A stretch of DNA of 64,000 nucleotides from Megamerina dolium (taxonomy: Eukaryota; Arthropoda; Insecta; Diptera; Megamerinidae): positions 19,436,334 to 19,500,333 of the forward strand of contig OY978526.1 of NCBI GenBank assembly GCA_963854835.1. The letters are read 5' to 3'. The position numbers were made by a program, and so were the translations under genes. Position 1 is the first letter of the stretch; every line of letters starts with the position of its first letter. Positions 36,964 through 47,126 of this stretch are shown here, piece by piece. Below the pieces are notes generated by a model. The model searched no databases, was not told where the DNA came from, and saw nothing but the letters and a program-made list of their open reading frames with translations.

Positions 36964-37593
36964 AACTGAATGGGGTATTCAAAAAAGTTGCTTAATATTA
37001 AAAAAAAATGTTGTTTTTTTTTTGTTTCCATACAAAAGCTCGTTAGCAGAATACAACTTGTCCCCTATATAATTCTGACTTGACCTGATCTGTGTATTGA
37101 AATAGCACACACAATTATGATGGTATTATAAAACCTAGGGCTCTCTATCTTAGAGAATGCTACCGTACTAGCCTAAAACTTGTTCCCTGCATTACACATT
37201 GATGACATGTAATCTATAGTGTAATGTATTACTTATAAACGATGATAATTCGTCGAAATTCATAATATTTGTTTATAATATAGCAGAACCAGATAGTAAA
37301 GGATGTTCAGACAGTCAGAATTGATCATTGACAAGAGTTTTGAATTAAAAAATTTTGCTTTTCACATAATTTACAAGAGTTTGTCTTTTCTTATTGATTT
37401 GCCTCACACTTTGCTTTAATGGTTTATGAAAAGCATAAGAGTAATCCAATAATGAATTATAATTAAAGATATAAGAGTCTGAATTTGGATATAATCACTA
37501 TTTTTGCTGGGTATTATAGTTATGGTAATAGAGATTCGATCACATTTTTACAATAAAGAGTACATGCACACGATCCATTTTGGGAGATGTTTC
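36964..37593. other. Spacer between two inverted SINE copies
   Basis: AT-rich with no recognised feature. Being flanked by inverted copies, it could form a large stem-loop in a transcript. Confidence 0.6.
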
Positions 37594-37808
37594 TTAACAA
37601 TTTGCCAAAAGTGCTTCTTAAAAGAGCTCTATGGCAAAAGTAAGTTCAAGTGCTGTCACAAGGGTTCTGCCGTTCGGAACCGGCTAATATAAGTAGGTCC
37701 CTTCTAATGCTGATAAAATTTAACATGCACAACACCATTGGAAGGGGCATTTCTGACCTAAGTGTGTCCTCTCAGAGATAGAGCAGCCACATAACCTAAC
37801 CTAACCTA
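37594..37808 (+). mobile_element. tRNA-derived SINE, 5'-truncated copy with complete tail (copy B)
   Basis: Inverted relative to copy A and about 630 bp from it. Shares AACAATTTGCC, CTTCTTAAAAGAGCTCT, GTTCGGAACCGGCTAATAT, AGTAGGTCCCTTCTAATGCT and TAAAATTTAACATGCAC. It ends GGGGCATTTCTGACCTAAGT... then GCCACATAACCTAACCTAAC. The last block matches the 3' end of the LINE at 39897-40545 (GGCCACATAACCTAACC). Confidence 0.8.
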
Positions 37809-38349
37809 TGTATCTGATTATGAATGGTACAACTTTTGTGACATCATATTATTTTGCAAACTAATAATCGAAGAAGTGTTTTAACAACTCTCAGTGTCAG
37901 AATCATTTTCAACTACTAGTACTTATTGAGTGTGAAGAATAAATTATTCTATTTCTGAAAAATAATTACCTGTGGATTTGAGTATTAGATTCCATACCAC
38001 AGATAATCAATGTAATAATCATTATGCTAAATGATAAGCTAATCACAACAGAGGGGCGCCTAAAAAAAATCTTTCACCGCTTTTCATTTGCAGTAGACTA
38101 ACAAAAAGATATAACTGTAAATTGTTCACATTATTGAATTCTCTTAATTTCGTTTATTTTATATATGCAATGTTAGGGAGCAAATTGTATTGTATTTTAT
38201 ATGAATTCATATGTAAAGGCACACATGCAAAATGCATGATGCGTAAAATGCTTGTCGAAGCCTGACGACGACAACGACAGCGGCGAATTCTTCAGTCATA
38301 TTGTTATTTATGACACTGTCATGTATACAAACCTACGTACAGAGACATT

Positions 38350-38412
<63 letters not shown>

Positions 38413-39309
38413 ATATAGAAACATGGAAACATGAACTATGACTGTATTAGTACCAGTCTAATAGCAATGGAATTTTTGTGTCCAGCAGAGAACATTCAAC
38501 ATTCCAGTGACATTTATTACTGAATACATACATAAGTACATAGATACGAGTATGTACAATCATAATGCATTAAAATCATTCTAAATTTTTAGTCTGTTTC
38601 AAATGCATTTTATTGTTGTTGTTGTCGTTTTCACTGTTGCCAAGTGCATACAATATAAGTGAATTTTTGTCTGCAGTACTCTGTCTGACGCAGTCTTATC
38701 ATATGCGTGCATGTCTATTTATGCTTGTTTTTTACGTAGTATATGTTGTGTATACTCTAATAGATACCTACATAGTAGTAGATCGTCTTTACTTAAAAAT
38801 TATGTCATGCATACTTGTATAGTTATACTTACATACATATTTGTATCTTGTGGTTGATTGCTTTTGTTACAGTTTGTTGATTTTGAAAATGACAATAGAA
38901 ATTGCAAATTTTTAAGGTCAATTCACTTTTTAATGCAATTTTACTCAATGTATAAACATAAAATTATATGTAGAAATTCAGATTCTTAAGAGAAATGATC
39001 AAAAATGATTAAAAGAGATATTGCAAGTTCAAAAACTCTTAAATTTTTGAAGAAAATCAAAACTCTTAAGGTTTCAGACTGTGTAGTCTGTCTTAAAATT
39101 TAACTTTAAGCACGAGAAGAAATTTTTAGAATGCAATTTTTGTTTTTTTGGACAGTGGGTGCCACTTTTCAATAGTTTTTCCTTGCTTTATTGGCTGACG
39201 TCATATCTGATGCCGATGTAGGATCATGAAGAGAGAGAGAGAAGTCCTCCTCCAAAAATATTTGATTCTTGATATAATAAGACATCGACTGAAATCAATA
39301 GGATAACCA
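37809..39309. other. Intronic stretch with a long TA microsatellite
   Basis: No gene. A (TA)n dinucleotide tract spans about 38353-38408, and a short GA run lies at about 39231-39242. Confidence 0.65.
38353..38408. repeat. (TA)n microsatellite
   Basis: About 28 uninterrupted TA units; likely length-polymorphic and cruciform-prone. Confidence 0.92.
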
Positions 39310-39895
39310 ATAAAATAACAACTTTTTGGCAAAATTCGATTTTATTCATCAACATAGTCTTCTTTAAGAGCGATACAATTATTCCAATGCTTCTCTAATA
39401 TATCGCTACCTTACTTGTAGAACGATTCATCTTTGAGCTCAAAATATGCATCTATTTCGGTTATCATCTCTTCATTCGAATCAAATCTCTTTCCGGCGAG
39501 CATTTTTTTTTGTGGTCTGCGAACAGATAAAAGTCGCTGGGAGCTGAATCTGGCGAATACGGTGGGTGCGGAAGCAATTCAAAGTGTAATTTGTCCAATT
39601 TGGCCAACGACTTGTTATACGGTGCATTATCTTGGCGAAGGAGCACTTTTTCATCTTCATATAGAGTCGTTTCTGTCACGATTTGGGTCATGTAGCGATC
39701 AAAATTCCATGCACGTCCCAAAATACGGACGCCATAACCTTACCAGCTGACTGCTGCATTTATGGCCGCTTTGAGAGTGGTTTGCCGACTGCTGTCCACT
39801 CAGCTGACTACCAATTTGACTCTGAAGCGTAGTGCTGGGTCCAAGTTTCGTCCATTGTTGCATCTCCGCAATAGCTGTTGTTTTTAGTTCAATGT
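39310..39895 (-). pseudogene. Mariner transposase fragment (DD34D type)
   Basis: Read on the - strand: ATMDETWTQHY with the first catalytic Asp (about 39879-39845), an AGKVMASVFWDVHGILI segment (about 39755-39705), then an intact 85-codon frame 39721-39464 with VLLRQDNAPYNKS (second Asp) and LLPHPPYSPDSAPSDFYLF (third Asp). The Asp2-Asp3 spacing is 31 residues rather than 34, a three-codon loss. The C-terminus ends EDYVDE near 39345. All three catalytic Asp codons survive in pieces, but frameshifts and stops separate them. A LINE fragment abuts its 5' side at about 39897. Confidence 0.8.
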
Positions 39896-39896
39896 A

Positions 39897-40545
39897 AGCA
39901 AACGCGGCATTGTATGGGTACCGGGGCATAGGGACATTCCAGGGAGCTGTGAAGCAGATGAATTGGCGAAATCGGGCGCCAAAGATCTATCCCTCTCATC
40001 AAGCAGGAATTCCGCTTGTAACATGCAAACTTCTTGTCACACAACATTACCTCATCATAGCCAACAGAAGATGGCGGGATGAGAGCTCTTGTGCTACTAC
40101 TAGGAAAGTCTGGCCAACTCTTGACAATAGAAGAACTCGTTCACTGTTCTCAATGAGTAGGAAAACTATCAGTAATGTAGTTGTCGTACTCACGGGCCAC
40201 TGGCTTGTGGGTTGGCATGCTGTAAGGCTTGGTTTACCGGCCAAAGATTTTTCTCGCAGCTGCCAGGACGAGGAAGAGGAGGAAAGTGTTCAGCACTTCC
40301 TATGTAGATGCCGCGTCTTGGCACGCAGAAGGCACACTCTACTGGGGAGTGCCTTTTTTTACAGATACCCCTAAGCTTGCACCCATGGATGTCAGGAGCA
40401 TTGCTCTATTCATTAGGAAATCCCAATAGTTCCGCTTAACAGAGGGAACAGGATAGTAAGCATCAGTGATGCATGGTAACACAATGGGTCAATTTTTGGC
40501 CTAAGTGAGCCCCCCTTGGGGGTGGCCACATAACCTAACCTATCC
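39897..40545 (+). mobile_element. LINE 3' fragment: RNase H end, Cys block and CCTAACC tail
   Basis: Starts with IVWVPGHRDIPGSCEADELAKSG (about 39912-39980), the last RNase H motif. After frameshifts comes GHWLVGWHAVRLGLP and then CQDEEEEESVQHFLCRC with the Cys pattern seen at LINE C-termini (about 40195-40330). It ends with FIRKSQ near 40427. The 3' UTR carries GGCCTAAGTGAGCCCCCCTT and closes GGTGGCCACATAACCTAACC at about 40539. The same tail words terminate the SINE copy at 37594-37808. Confidence 0.82.
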
Positions 40546-41794
40546 TAAACCTGCTAGAGCTTTCAGCATCATTGATGTCTGTCTTTTAAAGTCATCTTTC
40601 TACTATTTTTCTGCTATTTGTCTCTATGGACCAGAATCCGAATAACACTCATTTATATTGTATTTCGTCCTTCATGCTCTCGAACACCATTAAACTGATT
40701 TGCCTAATATTTTGACCAGTCCGACTACCGTTGCATTGACTTCTCGCAGGCTCAAGTCTAAAGCACTATGAATTTTAATTGAAAAATATGCATTTCATAT
40801 ATTTTCTTGTTATTCTATGTGCTCATTTTACATACACATTTGCATATATCTATGTATAAGTATATATTGTATATTTGAGTATGTTTTTTGTATGGAAATT
40901 TCAACAATTATCTTATATTTGAAATCTAACCTCCCACAAATTAAAAAACAAAAAAGAGTAATATTAACGTCAGCAACACTGGCAGCACTAGAAATGAGCG
41001 CCTCACCTTCAAACTAATGTACCACTTAATTCTAAAAATATATGTGTATATGTGTGTGTGTGTGTGTACGCATAACCCTCATAACTTAAAGAATTACACT
41101 TATTGCAAATTTGTTAAGGTCATAAAATGTATCTAACTTACATTCAACAATATGAATATTGTTTTTTTTTCCGAATTTTCTGTTAATTTTGTATTGTTTT
41201 CTACAAAGTCATACTGGCTATAGCTATGTGCATGTGTAGGTGAGTACATTTTATTGACTATAACATATTATTATAGCATTTAGCAGAATTTAATGTTGTG
41301 GCTCACTTTAGAGTAGTACAATGAATTAATCATTCGCACTATAAAAAACCAAAAACAACTACAACAACAACAACAATAAAAAACTAACAATCATGCATAC
41401 TAAATTAAACTTAACACAATTCAACTTCAACTTCAACTCCACTGAAGCAAACTTAACTGAAATGAACTAAGGTGCCGCTCCCCCCTCTCTCTCTATCTAG
41501 TTATAGGTACATACTAAAACGCATTATGTATGTACATATATATGTACATACATATGTAGTGGGTACAACAATAATGGCAACAATAGTAATAGCAATAGTG
41601 TAGAACGCTTTCGCTTACTTGATTTAAAGACGCTTAAATCCAACACTCAACACAGACTACAAGCATATGGTATACTATGAGTTTATAAGCCGAAAAAAAT
41701 CACGCTCTAACTAATTAACATACAAATTTTGCATCGGTCGGCTGATCATCAGAATGGCAGCAATATTCGTTGAAACAGCTCGACATGTTTAGTA
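40546..41794. other. Intronic stretch
   Basis: No recognisable gene. GT tract at about 41050-41068, CAA repeats at about 41355-41385, and repeated TATGTACATA palindromes at about 41525-41556. Confidence 0.6.
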
Positions 41795-41926
41795 AAGGGT
41801 GTTTTTGTTTTAAGTGAAGCAGTTCCCGATAGGGATAAAACGGTATATAGTAGTTATCAAATTTGGTAACCCAAAAGTCAAAATTTTCCAAAATGTTCGA
41901 AATTTCGAAATTTTATTACGAAAATC

Positions 41927-42768
41927 ATGGTTCCGTCATCCAAACTCAAAGATCGTTACAGTCATTTTATGGTAGACTCAATTTTGGCTCATTTTGGGCT
42001 CAATGGTCATGTGAACAAGCAAAATTGTCGAATTTGGAGTGAAGACAATCCACAAGAAATTCTTCAGACACCATTCCATCCACAAAAACTTATTGTTTGG
42101 TGCGGTTTATGGTTAGGTGGAATCATTGGTCCATACTTCTTTAAAAACGCGGTTGGCAATAACGTAATCGTCCACGGCGATCACATAATAACGGACTATG
42201 TGATTCTCCAATTGAAGGTGAAAGAGATGTGGTTCCAGCAAGATGGCGCTACATGCCATACATTGAACATAAGAATCGATTTATTCAAAGTAACATTTGG
42301 CGACAACATAATCTCTCGAAATAGACCTGGACCAGCAAGATAATGCAATTTAATGCCTCTGGACTTTTTTTTTGTGGGGATATGTGAAAGAGATAGTTTA
42401 TACTGATAAACTTTGGATGAATTAGTTTTAGTTTTTAGTTTAATCCTTTTAGTTATATTTTTAGTAGCATCTGTTGATTGTAAAAATCTGTAGCTGGAAT
42501 TGGTAGTCCATTTACAGTCACTTGCCACTTTAACTTCGCGTTCTCAAAACAGCTGGGTTGTTGCCCCTCGGTCGGTTGGGCGGGTAAGTGAGCTTGTTGG
42601 GACTCTTCGTCGTTGTCGTAAAAATTGCAAGCCAACATTGAGGGGAACTATTGCTGAGGTTAGGTTCCAAATGTTGGAAAAAAATAAACGAAGATTGTGT
42701 TTTCAGATTACGCCTCGTTCGAGCCAGCCGCGGCAGCCATATGCCCGAAATCATATTCAAACACTAAT
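41927..42768 (+). pseudogene. DD41D transposase pseudogene
   Basis: The frame from 41927 encodes NGHVNKQNCRIWSEDNPQE, LIVWCGLWLGGIIGPYFFKN and MWFQQDGATCHT (second catalytic Asp). In shifted frames PLDFFF (third Asp) and VKEIVYTDKL follow to about 42420, then TLDEL-like codons. Coding similarity resumes near 42635 (NIEG, EVRFQMLEK) and ends RASRGSHMPEIIFKH with a stop at about 42766. The first Asp region is diverged and the N-terminal DNA-binding domain is absent. Clearly dead. Confidence 0.8.
42424..42634. mobile_element. Unidentified insertion of about 210 bp inside the DD41D transposase
   Basis: Transposase codons stop after GGATGAATTAG and resume at CCAACATTGAGG. The intervening DNA does not encode transposase. 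Its left edge, read on the - strand, is a TAAACTAAAAACTAAAACT tail, as at a retroposon 3' end. A - strand frame at 42638-42453 contains WQVTVNGLPIPATDFYNQQ. I do not recognise the family. Confidence 0.45.
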
Positions 42769-42873
42769 TGCGTAAAATTATACTTCCAATAAAATCAATT
42801 TTTTTTTCAAAATATTATATTTTGTATTTTTTTGCCAAATTTTAAAGTGCTTCACTCTAAAAAAAACACCCTT

Positions 42874-44739
42874 TACATAGTGTATGTAAATACATAATGT
42901 CTAAGCCGAAAGTCTTCGAACCGCTCCAGCTTTAGAATCTTTCTATGAAAATGTGTAAAATTGTTTAATGCGAGATTTTAGATAGTTTCAAACTAAATAA
43001 AATAACTTTTATTTTAAACAACAACAAGTAATTCCAAGTATTATTAGTGTATCGTATTTTATTGGGGTAGTAGTATGTTATGTAGTTGGCGGTGGTGGAT
43101 AATTTAAGCTTTTTTTTACATTTTATTGTGTTTATATCATTTTAATTTATTATCATACTCAGTTGATTCTGACGCCCGAGCCATGTTCACATACGTAACA
43201 TTTGCTCATTTGCTTGTTATGTGCTGTTGTTTTTTTCGCTCTTTCTCTCTTAGTCTAGTGGTTTTATTCTCGGATAAATCGTACAGGTAGTTATAATGCA
43301 AATGCTACCCTACGTACGTTTTTAAAATATTATAAATATTATCTCTTTTTTGTTGTTGTTGTTGTTTTGTATGGTTTGTGTTTTTTTTTTTGACGCACGT
43401 CTCTTAAATTAAAAGCGTACAGCAAATTTCAATTCAACAAAGTTCAGTCGCAAAAAGAGCTGCAACAATTGCTCTGTCGACGCAGATTGTTCTGTGTGAT
43501 TGCTGTGATCGCGTTAAGATATTCATATATATGGTATGGTATATAAATATATAAATGTGTATAGTCATATGTATGTATAAATTTATGCCATAGAAAATCG
43601 TTACGGTTGAGTTCATTTTCAAACAAAGAACACTAAAACGAACCACATCTACAACATCAGCGAACAATTTCGTAAATAATAACAATAAACTAAACTAAAA
43701 GCAAAAACAAAATTTTAAAAAACAAAAACCCAAAAAAGAATAAATACCAAATAAATATTGAAATTATAATAACAAAAAAACAAAGAATATAATCATTGTA
43801 TAGGTAATATGTACTAAAAGTAATAAAAATGCATACATATTTTTGTTGAGTAATCCATTACACTACTATAACGTGTATATCGATCGTATGTGTGAAAAAA
43901 AAGAGTTATTCTTTGAAATTTTACTTTGATCATATAATTCATTGTTATTTTTCATTATTTTTTTTTTTTGCTCTTTTATTGTCATTTGACACAGCAACTG
44001 TAACATTGTTTGTAAATGCGAGGGATTGGCCACCATATACTTTAGGGCAAGTCAAATTAGTAACATGAAAAAAGAGAAAAAACGTTACAAAATTTTACCT
44101 CAAAGTTAATTCTAAATATATTTGCCTCAGAAACTATGGGTCTGAAATTAACTTTGATCCCCGTATTTTGATAAATTATTATTGGAATTTATACAAATTT
44201 AAAAAAATAATTATTTTTAAATGGAATAGACATTTTGAAAGAAATTTAAAATATAAAATTTTTTTTGGATGTAAAATACCCATTTTTTTACAAAAGGTGA
44301 GGAGCGAAAATGGATCGTAGAACATATTTGGAACCATCAGTATTTATTTTTTTTATGATTCGTGAATAAAATATTAAAACCGCCATAACGCACAACTTCT
44401 TCCAAAGAAATCCTTCATACATTCCATTTATTTCTTAAAGTTTATCTATAATAAATTTAGCAAGAGTTTAAGTCAGAATTTTTATCAATAATCCATCAAC
44501 ATAATAATTGCTCAGCTTGGGCCAACAACAACCATAAATTACTGATTGGATTCTCATATGGACCCTGTTCGATAACGAAATCGTTTTCTGCTTTTCTATA
44601 GCCGACTATAATATAAGCAATCGTTATATTATAGACTATTTTCTGTACTCGCTGCTTTATATAATATTTTTTAACACATTCTATAATGGTAAATCTACTC
44701 AAAGGCTTTTAATAGAAATAATTCCATTTTTGTGCAGTG
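42874..44739. other. Intronic stretch with a possible alternative promoter
   Basis: No coding exon is recognised. 43440-43780 has the look of a fly 5' untranslated region (AAC/CAA-rich, no A/T homopolymer collapse); see the promoter candidate. 43781-44739 holds nothing I can name. Confidence 0.5.
43446..43780 (+). promoter_or_regulatory. Candidate Inr promoter and leader-like sequence
   Basis: TTCAGTCG at 43443-43450 matches the fly initiator TCAGTY with +1 at 43446. It is followed by over 300 nt rich in CAA, AAC and AAACTAAAA words, typical of long fly 5' leaders. No convincing TATA box or exact DPE is present at the expected offset. No coding exon follows within the window, so this could only be a noncoding first exon of an alternative pnt transcript. 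Weak. Confidence 0.2.
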
Positions 44740-44890
44740 GCAATTTGTTTCATAGATAGAAAATTCACTTAAGCCGTAATCCGTCAGTCAGTGAAGCTGA
44801 TATATTTGGTCTAGTGGGGACAAAACCAACAGGCTCCAGTGAAAATAATGTATGAGTCCCACTTCTGGTATTCCAACCTATTATTTAGTT
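44740..44890 (-). pseudogene. Possible LINE reverse-transcriptase scrap
   Basis: On the - strand VGIPEVGLIHYFHWSLLV resembles the RT block GxPQGGxLSPxLWSLLV of R1/LOA/I-type elements, followed by DQIYQL. Only about 45 residues align by eye, with a changed glutamine and Ser-Pro, and no flanking blocks are legible. Confidence 0.3.
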
Positions 44891-45043
44891 TGTGACTAAT
44901 TATTTTATTTAACCTTGTCGCTACTAAAATATTTTCTCCCAATATTTTGTGCCATTTTTACACATAATAATCTCACCTTTAGATCAACAATAGAATTGTA
45001 TTTCGTTTGTGTCCTATTTTTATGAGCTTTTCCTCATTTCGAT

Positions 45044-46330
45044 AAAGGGTTATCCATTTTGCGGTTTCAAAAGTAAATGTAAATAAAACACATATAAAAT
45101 ATTTTTTATCATGATATTTCTTTTTTATTATAAAGTTTGAACGTTGACATTATGTGTGAAAGACTACATCATTTAAATGACCACCACGCGAATTGTTGCA
45201 AGCATCGATTCTTTTGAGGTAATTTTCGACCACTTTTTGACACATATTGGGCGGTATCTCAGCCATAACGTGACGAATGTTGGTTTTTAGGTGCTCAAGA
45301 GTTAAAGGTTTATCTGCATAAACACGGTCTTTCGCGTAGCCCCACAAAAAAAAGTCAAGCGGTGTCAAATCGCATGATCTTGGTGGCCACTTGATATCGC
45401 CACGACGAGAAATTACGCGGCCAGAAAATTTCTCTTGCAATAAAGCCATATTCGCTCGAGTTGTGTGGCATGTGGCGCCGTCTTGTTGAAACCACATATT
45501 CTCTAAGTCGTATTCTTCAATAGCAGGCAAAAAAAGGTCGGTTATCATATGACCATAACGCTCCGAATTGACGGTGACGGTTCCATCGTCGTTTTCGAAA
45601 AAGTAAGGTCCAATCACACCTCCGGACCAAAGAGCGCACCAAGCAGTGGCTTTTTGTGGATGTAGTGGCCTCTCTTCAATTACCTGAGGATTCTCAGAAC
45701 CCCAAATATGACAATTTTGTTTGTTAACATACCCACCGAGTGAGAAATGTGCTTCGTCGCTGAAGAAAATTTTGTTCGAAAAATCGCCGTCCACCGCCTG
45801 TTGTTCAAGCACCCATTCGACGTATCTACAACGTTGTGAACTGACTTCAGTTCACTTCAGTTCACTTCAGCTGACTTCAGTTGTTGTGTGAGCTGGATTT
45901 TATATGGTTGTAGGTGTAGATCCAAATGCAAAATACGCCATAATGTGCCGTAAGACAGTCTTAATTCCTGAGAACGACGAGGAATCGACACATTCGGGTT
46001 TTCGGCAACACTTTCGCTTACAGCAGCGATATTTTCGGTGGTACGAGCGAAACGATGATGCACAGGCCTTACAATATCTGTAACCGATTCAGTCTCTTCA
46101 TATTTCTTCACAATTTTGACAATTGCTTGCGTAGTTGGACGATTATGTAAACCATAATCTCCTCTTAAAGCACGATATGTGGCTGTGGCAGAGTCACCAT
46201 TTTTGTAGTAGGTTTTTACAATTTTAATGCGTTGTGCGATAGTTAAGCGATCCATTTTCGCAAATGTCAGACTTTGAACTGAAAAAGAAAGAAATTGTTT
46301 TAACAACTCAGTTTGACAGATGTCGAATTC
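45044..46330 (-). mobile_element. DD41D-type IS630/Tc1/mariner element, nearly complete
   Basis: The 3' end on the left shows AAAGGGTTATCCATTTTGCG (from about 45044), a plausible terminal repeat preceded by TA. A matching right repeat is not legible; the right boundary near 46330 is estimated from the usual 1.3 kb length. It contains an almost full-length transposase on the - strand. Confidence 0.72.
45150..46255 (-). pseudogene. DD41D transposase, one small lesion from full length
   Basis: The - strand start codon at 46253-46255 opens MDRLTIAQRIKIVKTYYKNG, an N-terminal HTH, followed by a second HTH region (ENIAAVSESVAENPNVSIPRR, split here over about 46050-45960). The frame stops near 45860. 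It resumes at 45812 with FFSDEAHFSLGGYVNKQNC (first Asp), ENMWFQQDGATCHT (second Asp) and CDLTPLDFFLWGYAKDRV (third Asp; 41 residues between Asp2 and Asp3), and ends RGGHLNDVVFHT at 45150. The break is a run of four 10-bp units at 45841-45880 (CTGACTTCAG/TTCACTTCAG), which adds a stop and shifts frame. Otherwise uninterrupted, so this is one of the younger transposons here. Confidence 0.88.
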
Positions 46331-46887
46331 TAGCCCTTTCTTTATTTTTCTAGCCTACACTTCATTGGTATCTAGACTAATCGATTGTTGCATATTCTTA
46401 AATTAGTAGCAGCACTTATAACATTATTTCTTCTAATGGTTCCTTACTAAAATCCTTTGAAAAATATTATGTTTTAGTACAAGAGCTCTAAGTATTTTAA
46501 GACTCTCATTTAAATTTACCACTTTAAATGTTCAATATGGATGAATCATCCAAATTTACATGTACAACTGTTAATGTTCATCTTGGAGGAATCATCAAAA
46601 GTGATACGTGTGTAATGCCTTTCATTTTTATTTCATCCAAAGTGCACACTATGATTATTCATTCAAAGTAAAGTGAAAAATTTACTTTTAATTTACTATT
46701 TAATGTCAGTGTGCTTAGTGTCTATGACAGTGTCATGATGAAACCGCAGAACTGAACTTTTGGAAGACTTTATTCTAGGTGATCCACTTTGCATTTACAC
46801 CGATAGATGACACATTGTAAATCCTGCTTTAGACACATATTTTTTTTTTTGGGATATAAATCATCGAAATTATGAGCTGTGAATATA
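46331..46887. other. Intronic stretch between two transposons
   Basis: No feature recognised. Confidence 0.5.
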
Positions 46888-47126
46888 TTGGGTTGCAACT
46901 AAGTAATAGGCGATTTTACACATGAATGTTGCTGACTATATACACATTTTTGATACCTTTTGTCAATGTTATAATATTTTTTTTCTAACATTGGTTAGCT
47001 GTCACATTTCCTTTGTTTAAAAAGCAAATTTCACATAATTTTCATTTAAAGGTGCTAGTTTGGGGTCATATTTGCGTATAAAAAGATCGGCACTTACTTC
47101 GGCAATTTCTTAGTTGCCAAACCCAA
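46888..47126. mobile_element. Mariner-like MITE, 239 bp
   Basis: Inverted ends TTGGGTTGCAACTAAGTAAT (46888) and the complement of TTGGGTTTGGCAACTAAGAA (ending 47126), with TA at 46886-46887 and 47127-47128. TTGGGTTGGCAACTAAG is a well-known terminal sequence of insect mariner-derived MITEs. No coding capacity. Confidence 0.82.

Larger units (their letters stand above)
41795..42873 (+). mobile_element. DD41D-type IS630/Tc1/mariner element, defective, with a nested insertion
   Basis: Inverted ends AAGGGTGTTTTTGTTTTAAG (41795) and the complement of AAGGGTGTTTTTTTTAGAGT (ending 42873), both continuing GTGAAGCA, with TA at 41793-41794 and 42874-42875. The transposase remnant lies inside in the same orientation. 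The N-terminal HTH is lost by deletion. About 210 bp of unrelated DNA interrupts the 3' third. Confidence 0.82.

Noticed and set aside
37793..37808. CCTAACCTAACC run resembling the insect telomere repeat (TTAGG)n
   Set aside because: It is only two to three units, forms the 3' tail of a SINE/LINE family that recurs at 40529-40545 and 54990-55010, and Diptera lack TTAGG telomeres.
46720..46780. Right terminal repeat of the DD41D element at about 46739 (GAAACCGCA)
   Set aside because: Only nine bases match the left end and the expected AATGGATAACCC does not follow; probably chance.
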